Assembly: GCF_036173045.1 (NCBI RefSeq)
Contig: NZ_CP108040.1
Location: 1 to 64,000, forward strand
Length of the DNA stretch: 64,000 bases
Reading direction: 5' to 3'
DNA from: Streptomyces sp. NBC_00299
GTDB lineage: Bacteria > Actinomycetota > Actinomycetes > Streptomycetales > Streptomycetaceae
Below are positions 44,151-52,525 of this stretch, piece by piece. A program made the position numbers and the translations under genes. The notes under the pieces are model-generated. The model ran no database searches, was not told where the DNA came from, and saw nothing but the letters and a program-made list of their open reading frames with translations. Within the stretch, counting starts at the first letter, position 1. Every line of letters begins with the position of its first letter.

Positions 44151-44936
44151 TCAGTGTGCCAGCACCGCGTCCACGCGGGCGTGGATGGCTGCCACGATCG
44201 CCCGGTACTTGAGGTCCTTCTTCCGGTGGAGCGAGGGGTAGTTGAAGGTAGAGAACCGCAGCTCGATCAAACCGGTGCGGGCTTCATCGTCCAGCCGGAT
44301 CCAGTTCTCCATCTCGCGCGGCGGATAGACCGCATCGAGGTGGTGGGCCCGCGCCACTGGAAGGCCGAACTCTGAGTCGGTCAACGCGTCAACCAGCTCC
44401 TGCTTCCGGTACGGCACCCCGGTCCGGTGGTCGAGGTCCAAGCACCAGCGCACCGGACCGAGTCCCTCGTAGCCGTTGATCCCGAGCCCGCGGTAGCCGC
44501 TGACGTGATCGGCGGGCACGACCGTGTGGAAGAGGGCCAGACGCCGCAGCAGGCCGCTGCTGCACCATGCTCCGGCCTGGAAGTTGCGGGACCACTCCCC
44601 CGTGTTCCATTGCTGCTCGAAGGCCAGCTCTTCCTCAGACCACCGGTCGGGGCCTTTCCACAGCGGCCGCCAGTCGAGCTCGGTGGGGATGGTGTCGAGC
44701 GCCTGAGCCTCCACGCGCTTCCAGGCGCCGACGGGCAGGCCGGTCAGCCGCGCCGAGGTCACCCGGCCGCACTGGTAGATCTCGTTGCCGTTCTTCGTGC
44801 GCTGCCAGATCCGCACGCCGGGCATGCCGTGGACCTCGCCACCGGGCTCGTACGAGGGCAGGATCGTGCGCAGGATCTCGTGCGCCCGCTGCTCACTCTC
44901 CACCTCCAACTCGATGCTGTCGACGCGGGGGCGCAC
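44151..44936 (-). CDS. Hypothetical protein, probably truncated or chimeric
   Basis: A 261-residue reading starting at GTG: MRPRVDSIELEVESEQRAHE near the start, RWCLDLDHRTGVPYRKQELV in the middle, HARVDAVLAH at the end. The same frame stays open and protein-like for at least another 45 codons upstream (TNETYDQARSQLRPGQPSIP, EAELFRQLLDSRSDFTAYPF) but has no start codon there. It runs back into the relaxase fragment at 45100-45240. The real N-terminus may therefore have been lost, or translation may begin in the fragment. I do not recognise a domain. Confidence 0.55.
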   Translation of the reverse strand: MRPRVDSIELEVESEQRAHEILRTILPSYEPGGEVHGMPGVRIWQRTKNGNEIYQCGRVTSARLTGLPVGAWKRVEAQALDTIPTELDWRPLWKGPDRWSEEELAFEQQWNTGEWSRNFQAGAWCSSGLLRRLALFHTVVPADHVSGYRGLGINGYEGLGPVRWCLDLDHRTGVPYRKQELVDALTDSEFGLPVARAHHLDAVYPPREMENWIRLDDEARTGLIELRFSTFNYPSLHRKKDLKYRAIVAAIHARVDAVLAH

Positions 44937-45240
44937 GCGGCGGATACCGAAGGGGTAGGCGGTGAAGTCGCTGCGGGAATCGAGAAGCTGGCGAAACAGC
45001 TCCGCCTCGAAGCGGAGCTGTTCACCGGACGCGGCCGGGATCGATGGCTGCCCAGGGCGCAGCTGCGAGCGGGCCTGGTCGTACGTCTCGTTCGTGTAGA
45101 GGCGGCGCCGATCGGCGCCCTGCAGTGAGCCCGAGCGCGGGCAGACCCCGGCTCATCCATACCCCGGGCGGCAGACCGGCTTCCTCCTGGGCGTCCTTCA
45201 TCGGCTCGTGGGCGTTTCGCTTCTGAACGTTCCCAACACT
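44937..45240 (-). pseudogene. Relaxase N-terminal fragment, frameshifted
   Basis: The reading beginning MISVGNVQKRNAHEPMKDAQ, followed by GLPPGVWMSRGLPALGLTAG, matches the relaxase segment GVPAGRWMGRGLAALGLAAG near residues 40-60 of the 40493-42457 protein. Right after this the frame shifts and joins the hypothetical protein downstream. It is a relic of a second relaxase gene. Confidence 0.65.
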
Positions 45241-45589
45241 GATCATCTCGGATCCCGTACGGCGGGCGACGTCGCGCCCGCCAGGCGAACACCGTCTTTC
45301 GCTCCCGAGGCCCATGCAAATGCTGCGCGACAGCCAGTCATCCACGCCCCACACGCCCCAACAACCGACAGCGGACGACTCCATCGTCAACACGCGCGCC
45401 GTCCTGGCTTCGGGCCCGGGTGTTCGGGGTCAGTTCCGTAATTCTCTGATTGATCGGCGCATTTTGAGGAGAAGTGGGTCGGCGAGTATGCCCTGAGCAT
45501 TCGTGCGGCGAGCCTCGGCATCCCGGACACCTGGGGCGTCGACAGGCGTCGGCCGATCAGCTGGAGGGTGCGCCTGCCGCTGTCTGGCT
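45241..45589. other. Intergenic region, possible relic
   Basis: No supported gene. A short plus-strand stretch (VGEYALSIRAASLGIPDTWG, about 45475-45540) reads like protein without a start and may be a relic. Confidence 0.35.
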
Positions 45590-45910
45590 TCAGACCAGGC
45601 CGTTCCACTCGCAGCCCGCCCCCGGGTCGCACTGCCAGCCTCGAGAGTCCCCCTCTTCCGAGAACGCCGGGTCGCCAACATCAGTACCGAAGTTGTAGGC
45701 GGGAGGAGGTTCACCGACCAGGTAGCCGGTCTTCTCTCCCTTTCCGTCCGGCGGGGTTTGTGAGGGGGGCGCGGGGGCGGCGTGTTCACGAGCCTTTGTA
45801 TAGAAGGCTCTCCCGTTGGAGTAGGTATATACAGCTATGATCTCTGTGTAGGGCTGGTAGAAGCCCGTTCGTCGCTCGACGGCGCCTTGAACTGGCAAGT
45901 TCAGTTGCAT
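45590..45910 (-). CDS. Small protein of the peptide locus
   Basis: A 106-residue protein starting MQLNLPVQGAVERRTGFYQP, with GGAGG 11 nt upstream of the chosen ATG. A tyrosine-rich middle (TEIIAVYTYSNGRAFYTKAR) is followed by a proline-rich linker and the end GWQCDPGAGCEWNGLV with two cysteines. It is the last gene after the four tandem peptide genes on the same strand, 115 nt from the nearest one. It has no membrane segment. It could be another secreted peptide, an immunity factor or a modification partner; I cannot decide. Confidence 0.55.
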   Translation of the reverse strand: MQLNLPVQGAVERRTGFYQPYTEIIAVYTYSNGRAFYTKAREHAAPAPPSQTPPDGKGEKTGYLVGEPPPAYNFGTDVGDPAFSEEGDSRGWQCDPGAGCEWNGLV

Positions 45911-46024
45911 CGTTCTTCGCATCCTCCGGTTGAGAGGACCAGGTCCCCGGAACATCCCGGCTCTGCGCGGGTATTGGTCCGGGCGACGATGTCGGACTGG
46001 CACCGTCGCCCGGTACGGACGCGG

Positions 46025-46204
46025 CTAGAAGAGCAGGCTCCCGAGTGCCCCGAGGAGGGGCAGGAAGTTCGCTTCGACGCCGGAAGGGTCGTTGTCTGCT
46101 CCTGTGGGCCTGGCCGACGTGCGGTCGACCGGCGGCACCTGCTGCGGCATCTGCAGGGAAACAAACACCGGACGGGACTCATCTCGCGTGGTCGGTTCAT
46201 TCAT
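46025..46204 (-). CDS. Cyanobactin-like precursor peptide 1
   Basis: A 59-residue gene with ribosome site AAGGGAG before the ATG. It shares the leader MNEPTTRDESRPVFVSLQMP and MPQQVPPVDRTSARPTG with the next three genes, and diverges after it: ADNDPSGVEA then the hydrophobic tail NFLPLLGALGSLLF. GVEA corresponds to the recognition sequence II, G(L/V)E(A/P)S, which precedes the core in cyanobactin precursors. The predicted core is therefore 13-14 residues and has no cysteine, serine/threonine-rich pattern or C-terminal recognition sequence. Confidence 0.75.
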   Translation of the reverse strand: MNEPTTRDESRPVFVSLQMPQQVPPVDRTSARPTGADNDPSGVEANFLPLLGALGSLLF

Positions 46205-46279
46205 CGCGCTCTCCCTTCATACCTCTCAGCTAGCGAGGCCTAGGCGGCAGACGCAAAGCGCTGCCGCCGACAAGCAGCC

Positions 46280-46465
46280 TCAGCCGAACAGGCTGCCGAT
46301 CCCCTTGGCCAGCAGATTGATCAGGCCGTTGGCCTCGACGCCGGATTGGTCGCTGTGTGCTCCTGTGGGCCTGGCCGACGTGCGGTCGACCGGCGGCACC
46401 TGCTGCGGCATCTGCAGGGAAACAAACACCGGACGGGACTCATCTCGCGTGGTCGGTTCATTCAT
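46280..46465 (-). CDS. Cyanobactin-like precursor peptide 2
   Basis: A 61-residue gene with the same leader and ribosome site as peptide 1. After AHSDQSGVEA comes the amphipathic tail NGLINLLAKGIGSLFG. The leader part is nearly identical at base level to the neighbouring copies, while the tail differs, the usual sign of core diversification by gene duplication. Confidence 0.78.
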   Translation of the reverse strand: MNEPTTRDESRPVFVSLQMPQQVPPVDRTSARPTGAHSDQSGVEANGLINLLAKGIGSLFG

Positions 46466-46540
46466 CGCGCTCTCCCTTCATACCTCTCAGCTAGCGAGGC
46501 CTAGGCGGCAGACGCAAAGCGCTGCCGCCGACAAGCAGCC

Positions 46541-46738
46541 TCAGCCGAACAGCCCGCCGATACCCCTGGCGATCTTCGGGCCCCATTCATCGAGGAAGCC
46601 GTTGGCCTCGACGCCGGATTGGTCGCTGTGTGCTCCTGTGGGCCTGGCCGACGTGCGGTCGACCGGCGGCACCTGCTGCGGCATCTGCAGGGAAACAAAC
46701 ACCGGACGGGACTCATCTCGCGTGGTCGGTTCATTCAT
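46541..46738 (-). CDS. Cyanobactin-like precursor peptide 3
   Basis: A 65-residue gene, leader as in peptides 1 and 2. The tail after GVEA is NGFLDEWGPKIARGIGGLFG, longer and more charged. The IG(S/G)LFG ending is shared with peptide 2, so this end may matter for processing or activity. Confidence 0.78.
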   Translation of the reverse strand: MNEPTTRDESRPVFVSLQMPQQVPPVDRTSARPTGAHSDQSGVEANGFLDEWGPKIARGIGGLFG

Positions 46739-46813
46739 CGCGCTCTCCCTTCATACCTCTCAGCTAGCGAGGCCTAGGCGGCAGACGCAAAGCGCTGCCG
46801 CCGACAAGCAGCC

Positions 46814-47011
46814 TCAGCCGAACAGCCCGCCGATACCCCTGGCGATCTTCGGGCCCCATTCATCGAGGAAGCCGTTGGCCTCGACGCCGGATTGGTCGCT
46901 GTGTGCTCCTGTGGGCCTGGCCGACGTGCGGTCGACCGGCGGCACCTGCTGCGGCATCTGCAGGGAAACAAACACCGGACGGGACTCATCTCGCGTGGTC
47001 GGTTCATTCAT
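46814..47011 (-). CDS. Cyanobactin-like precursor peptide 4
   Basis: A 65-residue gene identical in protein sequence to peptide 3 and encoded in a 273-nt unit that appears identical at base level, so this duplication is very recent or homogenised. Its upstream region differs after GAAGGGAGAGCGCG, marking the end of the tandem array nearest to the protease gene. Confidence 0.78.
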   Translation of the reverse strand: MNEPTTRDESRPVFVSLQMPQQVPPVDRTSARPTGAHSDQSGVEANGFLDEWGPKIARGIGGLFG

Positions 47012-47093
47012 CGCGCTCTCCCTTCATAATTTGCCGTTCTCGCGGCTGGGCGTTCTTGCCCTCAGCGTTGGCATGTGGCCGCAGTGCTTTGTT

Positions 47094-47285
47094 TCAGACC
47101 TTGGTGCTGCGCATCGCGTAGCACAGTTGGCGAGCGGCGCCGGGCAGGTCTGCGCAGCCTGAGGCAGCAGCATCGACGCCGCTGTCGGTGCCTCGGCCCG
47201 CTGAGACTGGTGCGTTGTCCCTGTACACGGGTGGTGCCTGGACGGGTGCGGCGAGCTTGGGCAGTTTTTCTTGGTGGGGGCTCAT
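47094..47285 (-). CDS. Diverged cysteine-containing peptide of the locus
   Basis: A 63-residue gene with GAAGGAAG before the ATG, between the protease gene and the tandem array. Its leader (KLPKLAAPVQAPPVYRDNAP, GTDSGVDA) has the same layout as the tandem peptides, with PPV and a GVDA in place of GVEA. The tail AASGCADLPGAARQLCYAM has two cysteines and could form a disulfide or thioether ring. It may be a fifth precursor with another fate. Its start is 26 nt beyond the protease stop, so the genes are probably co-transcribed. Confidence 0.65.
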   Translation of the reverse strand: MSPHQEKLPKLAAPVQAPPVYRDNAPVSAGRGTDSGVDAAASGCADLPGAARQLCYAMRSTKV

Positions 47286-47311
47286 GGTCTGCTTCCTTCT
47301 TCGTGTTGTGC

Positions 47312-49801
47312 TCACATGCCGCCAATGAACTTGTGGGCAGGCCCGATGGGGATGGGGAGCGGCAGCGCTACGTCGAACGTGAGCAGGTAGGTCACGCGGG
47401 CGCGCCGCTCGTTCTCGGGGTCGAAGAATGTGAGGTAGACGTCCTGGCAATCCGATCCTCCAGGGCGGCAGAAGGTGCTCTTGGCGACCTTGATGGATTC
47501 CAGGGCGTAGAAGTTGTCGTCCTTGCCGGGAACGTGCTTCGCCGACAGGAGACCGTCCTTGAGCTCGCTTCCCACCAAGAATGCGTTCGTTCCTGCCGCA
47601 TTCATTGCCCGGTCGGCAGAGGTCTGCCCAAGGTTGCGGAACCTCCAGTAAGCCATGTCGAGGAGGGCTCGGATGGTTGTCTTGAGCGTGTCGATCTTGC
47701 CTTCGTCGAGCTCGACCGGCGGCTTCCTCTTCTTGTACTCCTGCTTGACGGCCTCGATTACTGCCTGGACCAGGACGGCTTCGTTCCAGGTGTAGAGGCC
47801 GCGGCTTTGGACCTCGACTACAGGTAGGTTCTCCCCTTGAAAGGTCCGGGCTGTGCGATCCGTCAGCACTCCGGGGATCGACACCCGCGAGACGTAGTTC
47901 GGATCGTTCTCCCCCAGTGTCTGTCCGACGATGGCGTCCCGGAAGGTTCTGTAGACCGGAGACACAGGTGGATAGGACAGAACTTCCACAAACTCAGCGA
48001 GCTTGTTGGTGTTCCCTGCTGTTTCGGTCGCTGCCTCGCTGATTTCAGCCGCCGAGGCCTTGGGATTCGTGATGAGCGGCCGATCCCAGTCCATGCCCAC
48101 GGCCGGCTCTGCCTCAAGAGCGTAAAGATTGGTGGCGTCAGCCTTCAGCGTCCAGATCAGGTGACGAGACTCCGTCGGGTACTTCGACAGATAGGCCCGC
48201 ATCTGCGCAGGGTCGTAGATGTTCGGCTGGACTTCCTTCTCCGGGCCGCCTGCTGGATCCGTGATTACCACGTTGGGCATCAGCTGACGGAAGCTGTCCC
48301 GGCGGGCCTCGGTGCCGAAGTCGTATCCGATCGTGCCGATGGCGTAAATCACCTGCTGGTGCGCACCGTTCCCGTTTCCCCCGCACTGACACCCCGAAGT
48401 GCTCCCGCCGCACCCGCACGACGGGCGGACACCGGCCGTCGGCTCATTCACGCTGAAGCTGGCCGACGCGGGAGGTGCTGCCGCTGCAACCCCGTAGCTC
48501 CCACTAGAGACTTCCTGGCTGCCTGCAGCATGCGAGGCTGGCGCGCGGTGGCTTCCCTCGTTCTGTTCTGAGGCGCTCGCTTCCACGAGTAGGGCATCGT
48601 TGGTGTCGCCAGCCTCTGCTGCGGGTGGAGTGGGTTCCGGCTGCTGCGGCTCTTCTTGGGCGGGCGGGGACGGAGCTTCCAGCGCCGCCTCTGTCGTCCT
48701 GCCTGCCTCGGGAGCTCCCTCGTTCGGAGCGAAGTGCGCGGCATTCGTGTCCATGGTGGTGGGCCTCTCGTCCGATGCAGAGTGGGGTATGGGGAGCGAC
48801 GGGCGCTCGCCGGCGGCGTTGACGCCGACTCCGGAAGTGACGGCGTCATGCCGCCGTGTCAAGAAGGCTGTCGGCCGGGTCTGGGACTCAGCGGCCAGAG
48901 CCTGATCGTTTGTGGGCGTGCTCGGTCGCGTGATCATTTGGTGGGCGCGCGCGACGTCGAGTTGGCCAGCCAAGTGTCTGCGGCACTCGTAGTCGTCAGG
49001 AGAGGAGCAGGGGGGGTCGCTAGCGGTCCGGAGGATGGCTCTGCCGGCCGCGAGTGGGTCGGCCTTGTCTCCGTGCCGGAGCTGCTCTGCCATCAGCAGT
49101 GCGGCCACCCCGGAGACCACAGGAGTGGCGAAGCTGCTGCCGGTCAGGGCCATCAGCCCCCCGCCGGGCGCAGCGCCCTCGATAGCCTGTCCGGGTGCAA
49201 GTACCCCGTTCTCGCGGTAGGCGATGCCCCAGTTGTTGGCCTCCATTGGTGCACCGTTGATGTCTGCAGCGCCGACAGCCAGTACTGACGGCGCCGCGGC
49301 GGGGGCTTGCAGGCAGTCACACCCGTCGTTGCCGACCGCCGCGACGACGAGCACCCCGCGGTCCTCACACATCCGCAGCGCTCGGTCCAGCATGCTCTCG
49401 GCTTGGCCGTCTGCCGAGCGCTCTCCCCCGCTGATATTGATGACATGGGCCCCTTCGTCCATGGCCCGCTCTACAGCGCGCGCCAGATCGAGCTGGGGCA
49501 CACGCCCCTCCCGTCCGTCCTGGAAGATGGGGAGGATGAGCCCGCGGCATCGGGGCGCGAGGCCGACGGCACTGCTTTCCAGCTGTCCGAAGAGAAGGCT
49601 CGCCACGTGGGTGCCGTGCAATGACATCGCCCCTCGTCCCGCGGGGTCCCGGACCAGTGTGTCGATCCGCTTGACGTCGGCGCCCTCGAAGCAGGGGTGG
49701 GTCAGGTCCACAGGGCCGTCGAGTACGGCGATACACACGTCGGGATCGCCGAGCATCTCCCCCGGCGCGGGGAGGTCACGAAGGATGGACCGGACTTTCA
49801 T
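47312..49801 (-). CDS. PatA/PatG-type subtilisin protease
   Basis: An 829-residue protein. Residues 1-300 are an S8 subtilisin domain with the complete triad: Asp28 in IAVLDGPVD, His65 in LHGTHVASLL, Ser223 in TGSSFATPVVSG, plus Asn158 in AAVGND for the oxyanion hole. There is no signal peptide. After an acidic proline-rich linker comes a cysteine cluster (CGCGGSTSGCQC, about 459-474) and then a domain of about 340 residues beginning YAIGTIGYDFGTEARRDS. This I recall from PatA/PatG-type cyanobactin maturation proteases. It should cut the precursors at GVEA. Whether it also cyclises them is open. AAGGAG lies upstream of the ATG. Confidence 0.8.
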   Translation of the reverse strand: MKVRSILRDLPAPGEMLGDPDVCIAVLDGPVDLTHPCFEGADVKRIDTLVRDPAGRGAMSLHGTHVASLLFGQLESSAVGLAPRCRGLILPIFQDGREGRVPQLDLARAVERAMDEGAHVINISGGERSADGQAESMLDRALRMCEDRGVLVVAAVGNDGCDCLQAPAAAPSVLAVGAADINGAPMEANNWGIAYRENGVLAPGQAIEGAAPGGGLMALTGSSFATPVVSGVAALLMAEQLRHGDKADPLAAGRAILRTASDPPCSSPDDYECRRHLAGQLDVARAHQMITRPSTPTNDQALAAESQTRPTAFLTRRHDAVTSGVGVNAAGERPSLPIPHSASDERPTTMDTNAAHFAPNEGAPEAGRTTEAALEAPSPPAQEEPQQPEPTPPAAEAGDTNDALLVEASASEQNEGSHRAPASHAAGSQEVSSGSYGVAAAAPPASASFSVNEPTAGVRPSCGCGGSTSGCQCGGNGNGAHQQVIYAIGTIGYDFGTEARRDSFRQLMPNVVITDPAGGPEKEVQPNIYDPAQMRAYLSKYPTESRHLIWTLKADATNLYALEAEPAVGMDWDRPLITNPKASAAEISEAATETAGNTNKLAEFVEVLSYPPVSPVYRTFRDAIVGQTLGENDPNYVSRVSIPGVLTDRTARTFQGENLPVVEVQSRGLYTWNEAVLVQAVIEAVKQEYKKRKPPVELDEGKIDTLKTTIRALLDMAYWRFRNLGQTSADRAMNAAGTNAFLVGSELKDGLLSAKHVPGKDDNFYALESIKVAKSTFCRPGGSDCQDVYLTFFDPENERRARVTYLLTFDVALPLPIPIGPAHKFIGGM

Positions 49802-50176
49802 ATACGCCGCCCTCTCCTTGTGGGTGAGCCAACGAGCCGTCGGTCAGAGCTTTCACCGGGCCCGTTATGACAGCGTTCTCAGCTTCGTCGGGGATGCGTT
49901 GCGGGAGTGTCCTTTCGATCTGTTTGGGCTGGTCAAGATGCTCATCGACCCCACCAAATTCCGTGACCGCACAGGCGCGCCGGGCGGATGTGTGATGGTG
50001 CCCGATCCGACCGCCGACGTCCGCTGCTGGGCGAACTGGGCTAGGACTACCGGCCACCCTTTGGAGGGGTGGGAAGCTTTGCAGCCCGACAAGCAGCCGG
50101 CCCGCCGAGCGCAGCACAGACGCACGACGGCGCAACTACGCGGCAGGCCGCAGGCCCCGCCCGTTCGACTGAGGCC
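49802..50176. other. Intergenic region with possible gene fragment
   Basis: On the plus strand, about 49835-50060, a frame reads like protein (SFHRARYDSVLSFVGDALRE, DLFGLVKMLIDPTKFRDRTG) but without its own start. It may be a relic of a lost gene. The region should also hold the promoter of the protease-peptide operon on the minus strand; no clear boxes were found. Confidence 0.35.
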
Positions 50177-50890
50177 CTACATGGGCATCAAGTCACGCAC
50201 CAGGCGGGCCATCTGAGGTGATGGCGAAACGTTCAGCTCTCGCTGCAGGAAGGACTGGTAGTCCAGGTATCGCTTGATCGCACTGGCGATGTTGCCTTCT
50301 GCTATGTGCACCTCTATGACTATGCGGTGCGCAGTCTCCCGAATGGGATCGACTGCGATAGCTGCCAGCGCTGCTTGGAGAGCGGGTAGGTACTGGCCTG
50401 CGGCTTGGAACTGCTGAGCCAAGCCCTCAAGTGCGTAAACCCTCGTCTGGTTCCAGCGCTCTCGCTCCAGGTCCAGCCAGTTGTCCGTCCAGCCCGGCAA
50501 CAATTCCCGACTCAAATCCCCCACGAGCTCCTCCCAGCCATGGGACATCTGGCCGGATCCGGCGATGATCTGGCGGGCGGCCCCCGAAACCGCGTGTAGA
50601 TCCACCTTGACGGCTGGCGACAGCATGAGACGCTGGCCCACACTGTCGATCACCGTGACAGATCCCACCCGGCGGCCGTAGCACAGAGCACATCGCAGGT
50701 TCGCCGCAGCCCGGAAGGTCGTGCAATCGGGCCACAACTGCTCGGCGGCGGAAGACCGGTGCACATCGTCGTTCTGCAGCGCGAGAAATGCCAGCAGCCG
50801 CTGCGCTCCCAACGGGATGCAGATCCTCTTGCTGGCATGGGTGAACTCGAAGGGTCTCAAGATTTCGAGGCGCGCACCATTCCATGACAC
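50177..50890 (-). CDS. SARP-family transcriptional activator
   Basis: A 237-residue regulator. The N-terminal winged helix (LEILRPFEFTHASKRICIPL, QRLLAFLALQNDDVHRSSAA) is of the OmpR-like SARP type. Residues about 95-237 form the BTAD domain (DLHAVSGAARQIIAGSG, YALEGLAQQFQAAGQYLPAL, AIKRYLDYQSFLQRELNVSP). GTG 50890 was chosen because GGGGTGT precedes it and the SARP pattern starts there. SARPs switch on antibiotic and peptide clusters in Streptomyces. It lies upstream of, and in line with, the protease and peptide genes and is the likely activator. Targets are expected to carry direct heptamer repeats. Confidence 0.8.
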   Translation of the reverse strand: MSWNGARLEILRPFEFTHASKRICIPLGAQRLLAFLALQNDDVHRSSAAEQLWPDCTTFRAAANLRCALCYGRRVGSVTVIDSVGQRLMLSPAVKVDLHAVSGAARQIIAGSGQMSHGWEELVGDLSRELLPGWTDNWLDLERERWNQTRVYALEGLAQQFQAAGQYLPALQAALAAIAVDPIRETAHRIVIEVHIAEGNIASAIKRYLDYQSFLQRELNVSPSPQMARLVRDLMPM

Positions 50891-51202
50891 ACACCCCACT
50901 TTGCAACCGGCACGTGCCAAGCGCACCTGCTACACACCCCACACGGACTACTAGGAACCCTCTCTGGCCTGCTGCAATGCGCGGGCGATGAGCCAGAAAC
51001 GCTTGAGAGACATGTGGCTAACGATCACGACAACGACGATGGAACGCTCGTGAGGCAACCTCAAGGCATGTCGCCAGGCCGGGAGTATGTCCGATGCGTC
51101 GCTGACGGTCGCTGCCCAGCAATCTCGGATTGTCCTGTGAGCCCCGTCCTCGCTTCTGGCCCCGGCCCTGCTGCCTGCAACCCAGTTGGAACGGAGACGA
51201 GC

Positions 51203-51985
51203 ATGGCTCTCGTGCCTCGGAACATCTCCCAAGCGGAGGCCCGCGAGGTCATCGACGCGTTCGTTGCCGAACGGCTGATCAAACTGGAGTCGCCCTCCTC
51301 CACCACAGGACGCATCAATCTCGATGGGTGGAATCCCGTCACGCTGGAGAATGAGCCCGGAAATGTCGCAGGAGTCATCGTGCGGTACTGGCCCACCGGC
51401 AAGAAGGGAACGGAGAGCCAAATCAGTACCGGATCGGCTCCGGACCGGCTTGACCCACGCAACGCCATGGCGTTCGTACTCATGTGCCAGATGCTGAACA
51501 CTGCCTGGGGGGTTACAGAGTTGTACCACGCAGGCATCAGCGGGGACCGTCCTGGAGGCCGAAATGACTGCCACGGGCAAGGCCGTGCCGTCGACTTCGT
51601 AGGGGCTCGGGGAAATCTGTTCGGAGCCGATGTGTACTTCACCGTCTTCGATGACTGGGGCAGGATCCACGTGCCAGGGCTCACCACCGCCGGCGGCGAC
51701 TGGCCCGCCGGGACCGGCGGGAACACCAGCTACCGGCTCCTTGCTGACGGGGCCCCCGACACAGCTGCCTGGCAGTTCTTCCTCGAGCTCTATCACTTCG
51801 CGGCGACGAACTACCAGGACCGCACGGACGGCCTGGAGGACGCCAGCGATCCCACCGACATAGGCAAGAAGAGCAGATTCATCATGCATCCCGACCATCC
51901 CAAGTCGGCTCCCGGAACCCTGCATGGCCGGGAAGCCCACAAAGGTCATATCCACATGCAGATCGGCCGCACCGGTAGCGCATAG
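51203..51985 (+). CDS. M15-like metallopeptidase-fold protein
   Basis: A 260-residue protein. NDCHGQGRAVDFVGARG (histidine and aspartate seven residues apart) and KGHIHMQIGR near the C-terminus recall the zinc-binding H-x6-D and H-x-H motifs of M15 peptidases (VanY/DD-carboxypeptidase and DUF882 relatives). There is no signal peptide. The ATG at 51203 follows GGAGACGAGC; the longer frame upstream lacks a ribosome site. It is divergent from the SARP gene and may belong to the peptide locus, for example as a second processing peptidase, but this is inference. Confidence 0.6.
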   Translation: MALVPRNISQAEAREVIDAFVAERLIKLESPSSTTGRINLDGWNPVTLENEPGNVAGVIVRYWPTGKKGTESQISTGSAPDRLDPRNAMAFVLMCQMLNTAWGVTELYHAGISGDRPGGRNDCHGQGRAVDFVGARGNLFGADVYFTVFDDWGRIHVPGLTTAGGDWPAGTGGNTSYRLLADGAPDTAAWQFFLELYHFAATNYQDRTDGLEDASDPTDIGKKSRFIMHPDHPKSAPGTLHGREAHKGHIHMQIGRTGSA

Positions 51986-52525
51986 GCCCAGGGCTCAGCG
52001 TCAGATGCTCCCGCTGAGGTTCCGTGGACAGCTGCAAAGTGTTGCGATGAGACGTGACGCGCAGACGGTCACCTCAGTGCCGGCTGCATTGCGATGCTGG
52101 ACCACATTGCCGGCGAGCGCACGCGCTCGGACGAAGCGCGACAGGCGTTTTGGGACGCTGCTCGTCGCGCGCTTGACAGCGCGCTCTCACGCCTGGCCGG
52201 GGCCGGGCGCGACAGAAGACTGCTTCAGCAACCTGATGAATCGGGATTGCCCGGGCCAGGTTCTGACTGCCAGGCGAACTGGCTACCGCAGGCGGGGCCC
52301 GTGCCCGCTCGTGTGTGTGAGAGAGCGCATCTGGACATGTGCTCCCTTCACCTGAGGGTCAGAGGCGCTGTCGTGCGGCTGGACCGTGTCCGTCGCGAGC
52401 CCCGCACCCAGAACCAGCTCGCCGCCCGGCTTTTGTCGGGACTCAGATTCGTTCCGCGCGGGTCGGCGTGCCAGAGGACCTCTGGTTCTGCCTGAGCGCT
52501 GCCTAAAGCTCGGCCGCCGGGCCCA

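Larger units (their letters stand above)
46025..47030. repeat. Four-unit tandem array of 261-273 nt
   Basis: Start codons of the four peptide genes are at 46204, 46465, 46738 and 47011, giving periods of 261, 273 and 273 nt. Each unit includes the ribosome site, the leader and an intergenic part with the hexamer CTAGCG, and differs mainly in the last 14-20 codons. Confidence 0.9.

Noticed and set aside
46025-47030. CRISPR array
   Set aside because: The units are 261-273 nt long and each encodes a full peptide gene with its own ribosome site.
45241-52000. Tailoring enzymes (YcaO, lanthipeptide synthetase, radical SAM, prenyltransferase) for the peptide locus
   Set aside because: None of the frames shows their motifs; the locus holds only the protease, peptides, small proteins, SARP and M15-like protein.
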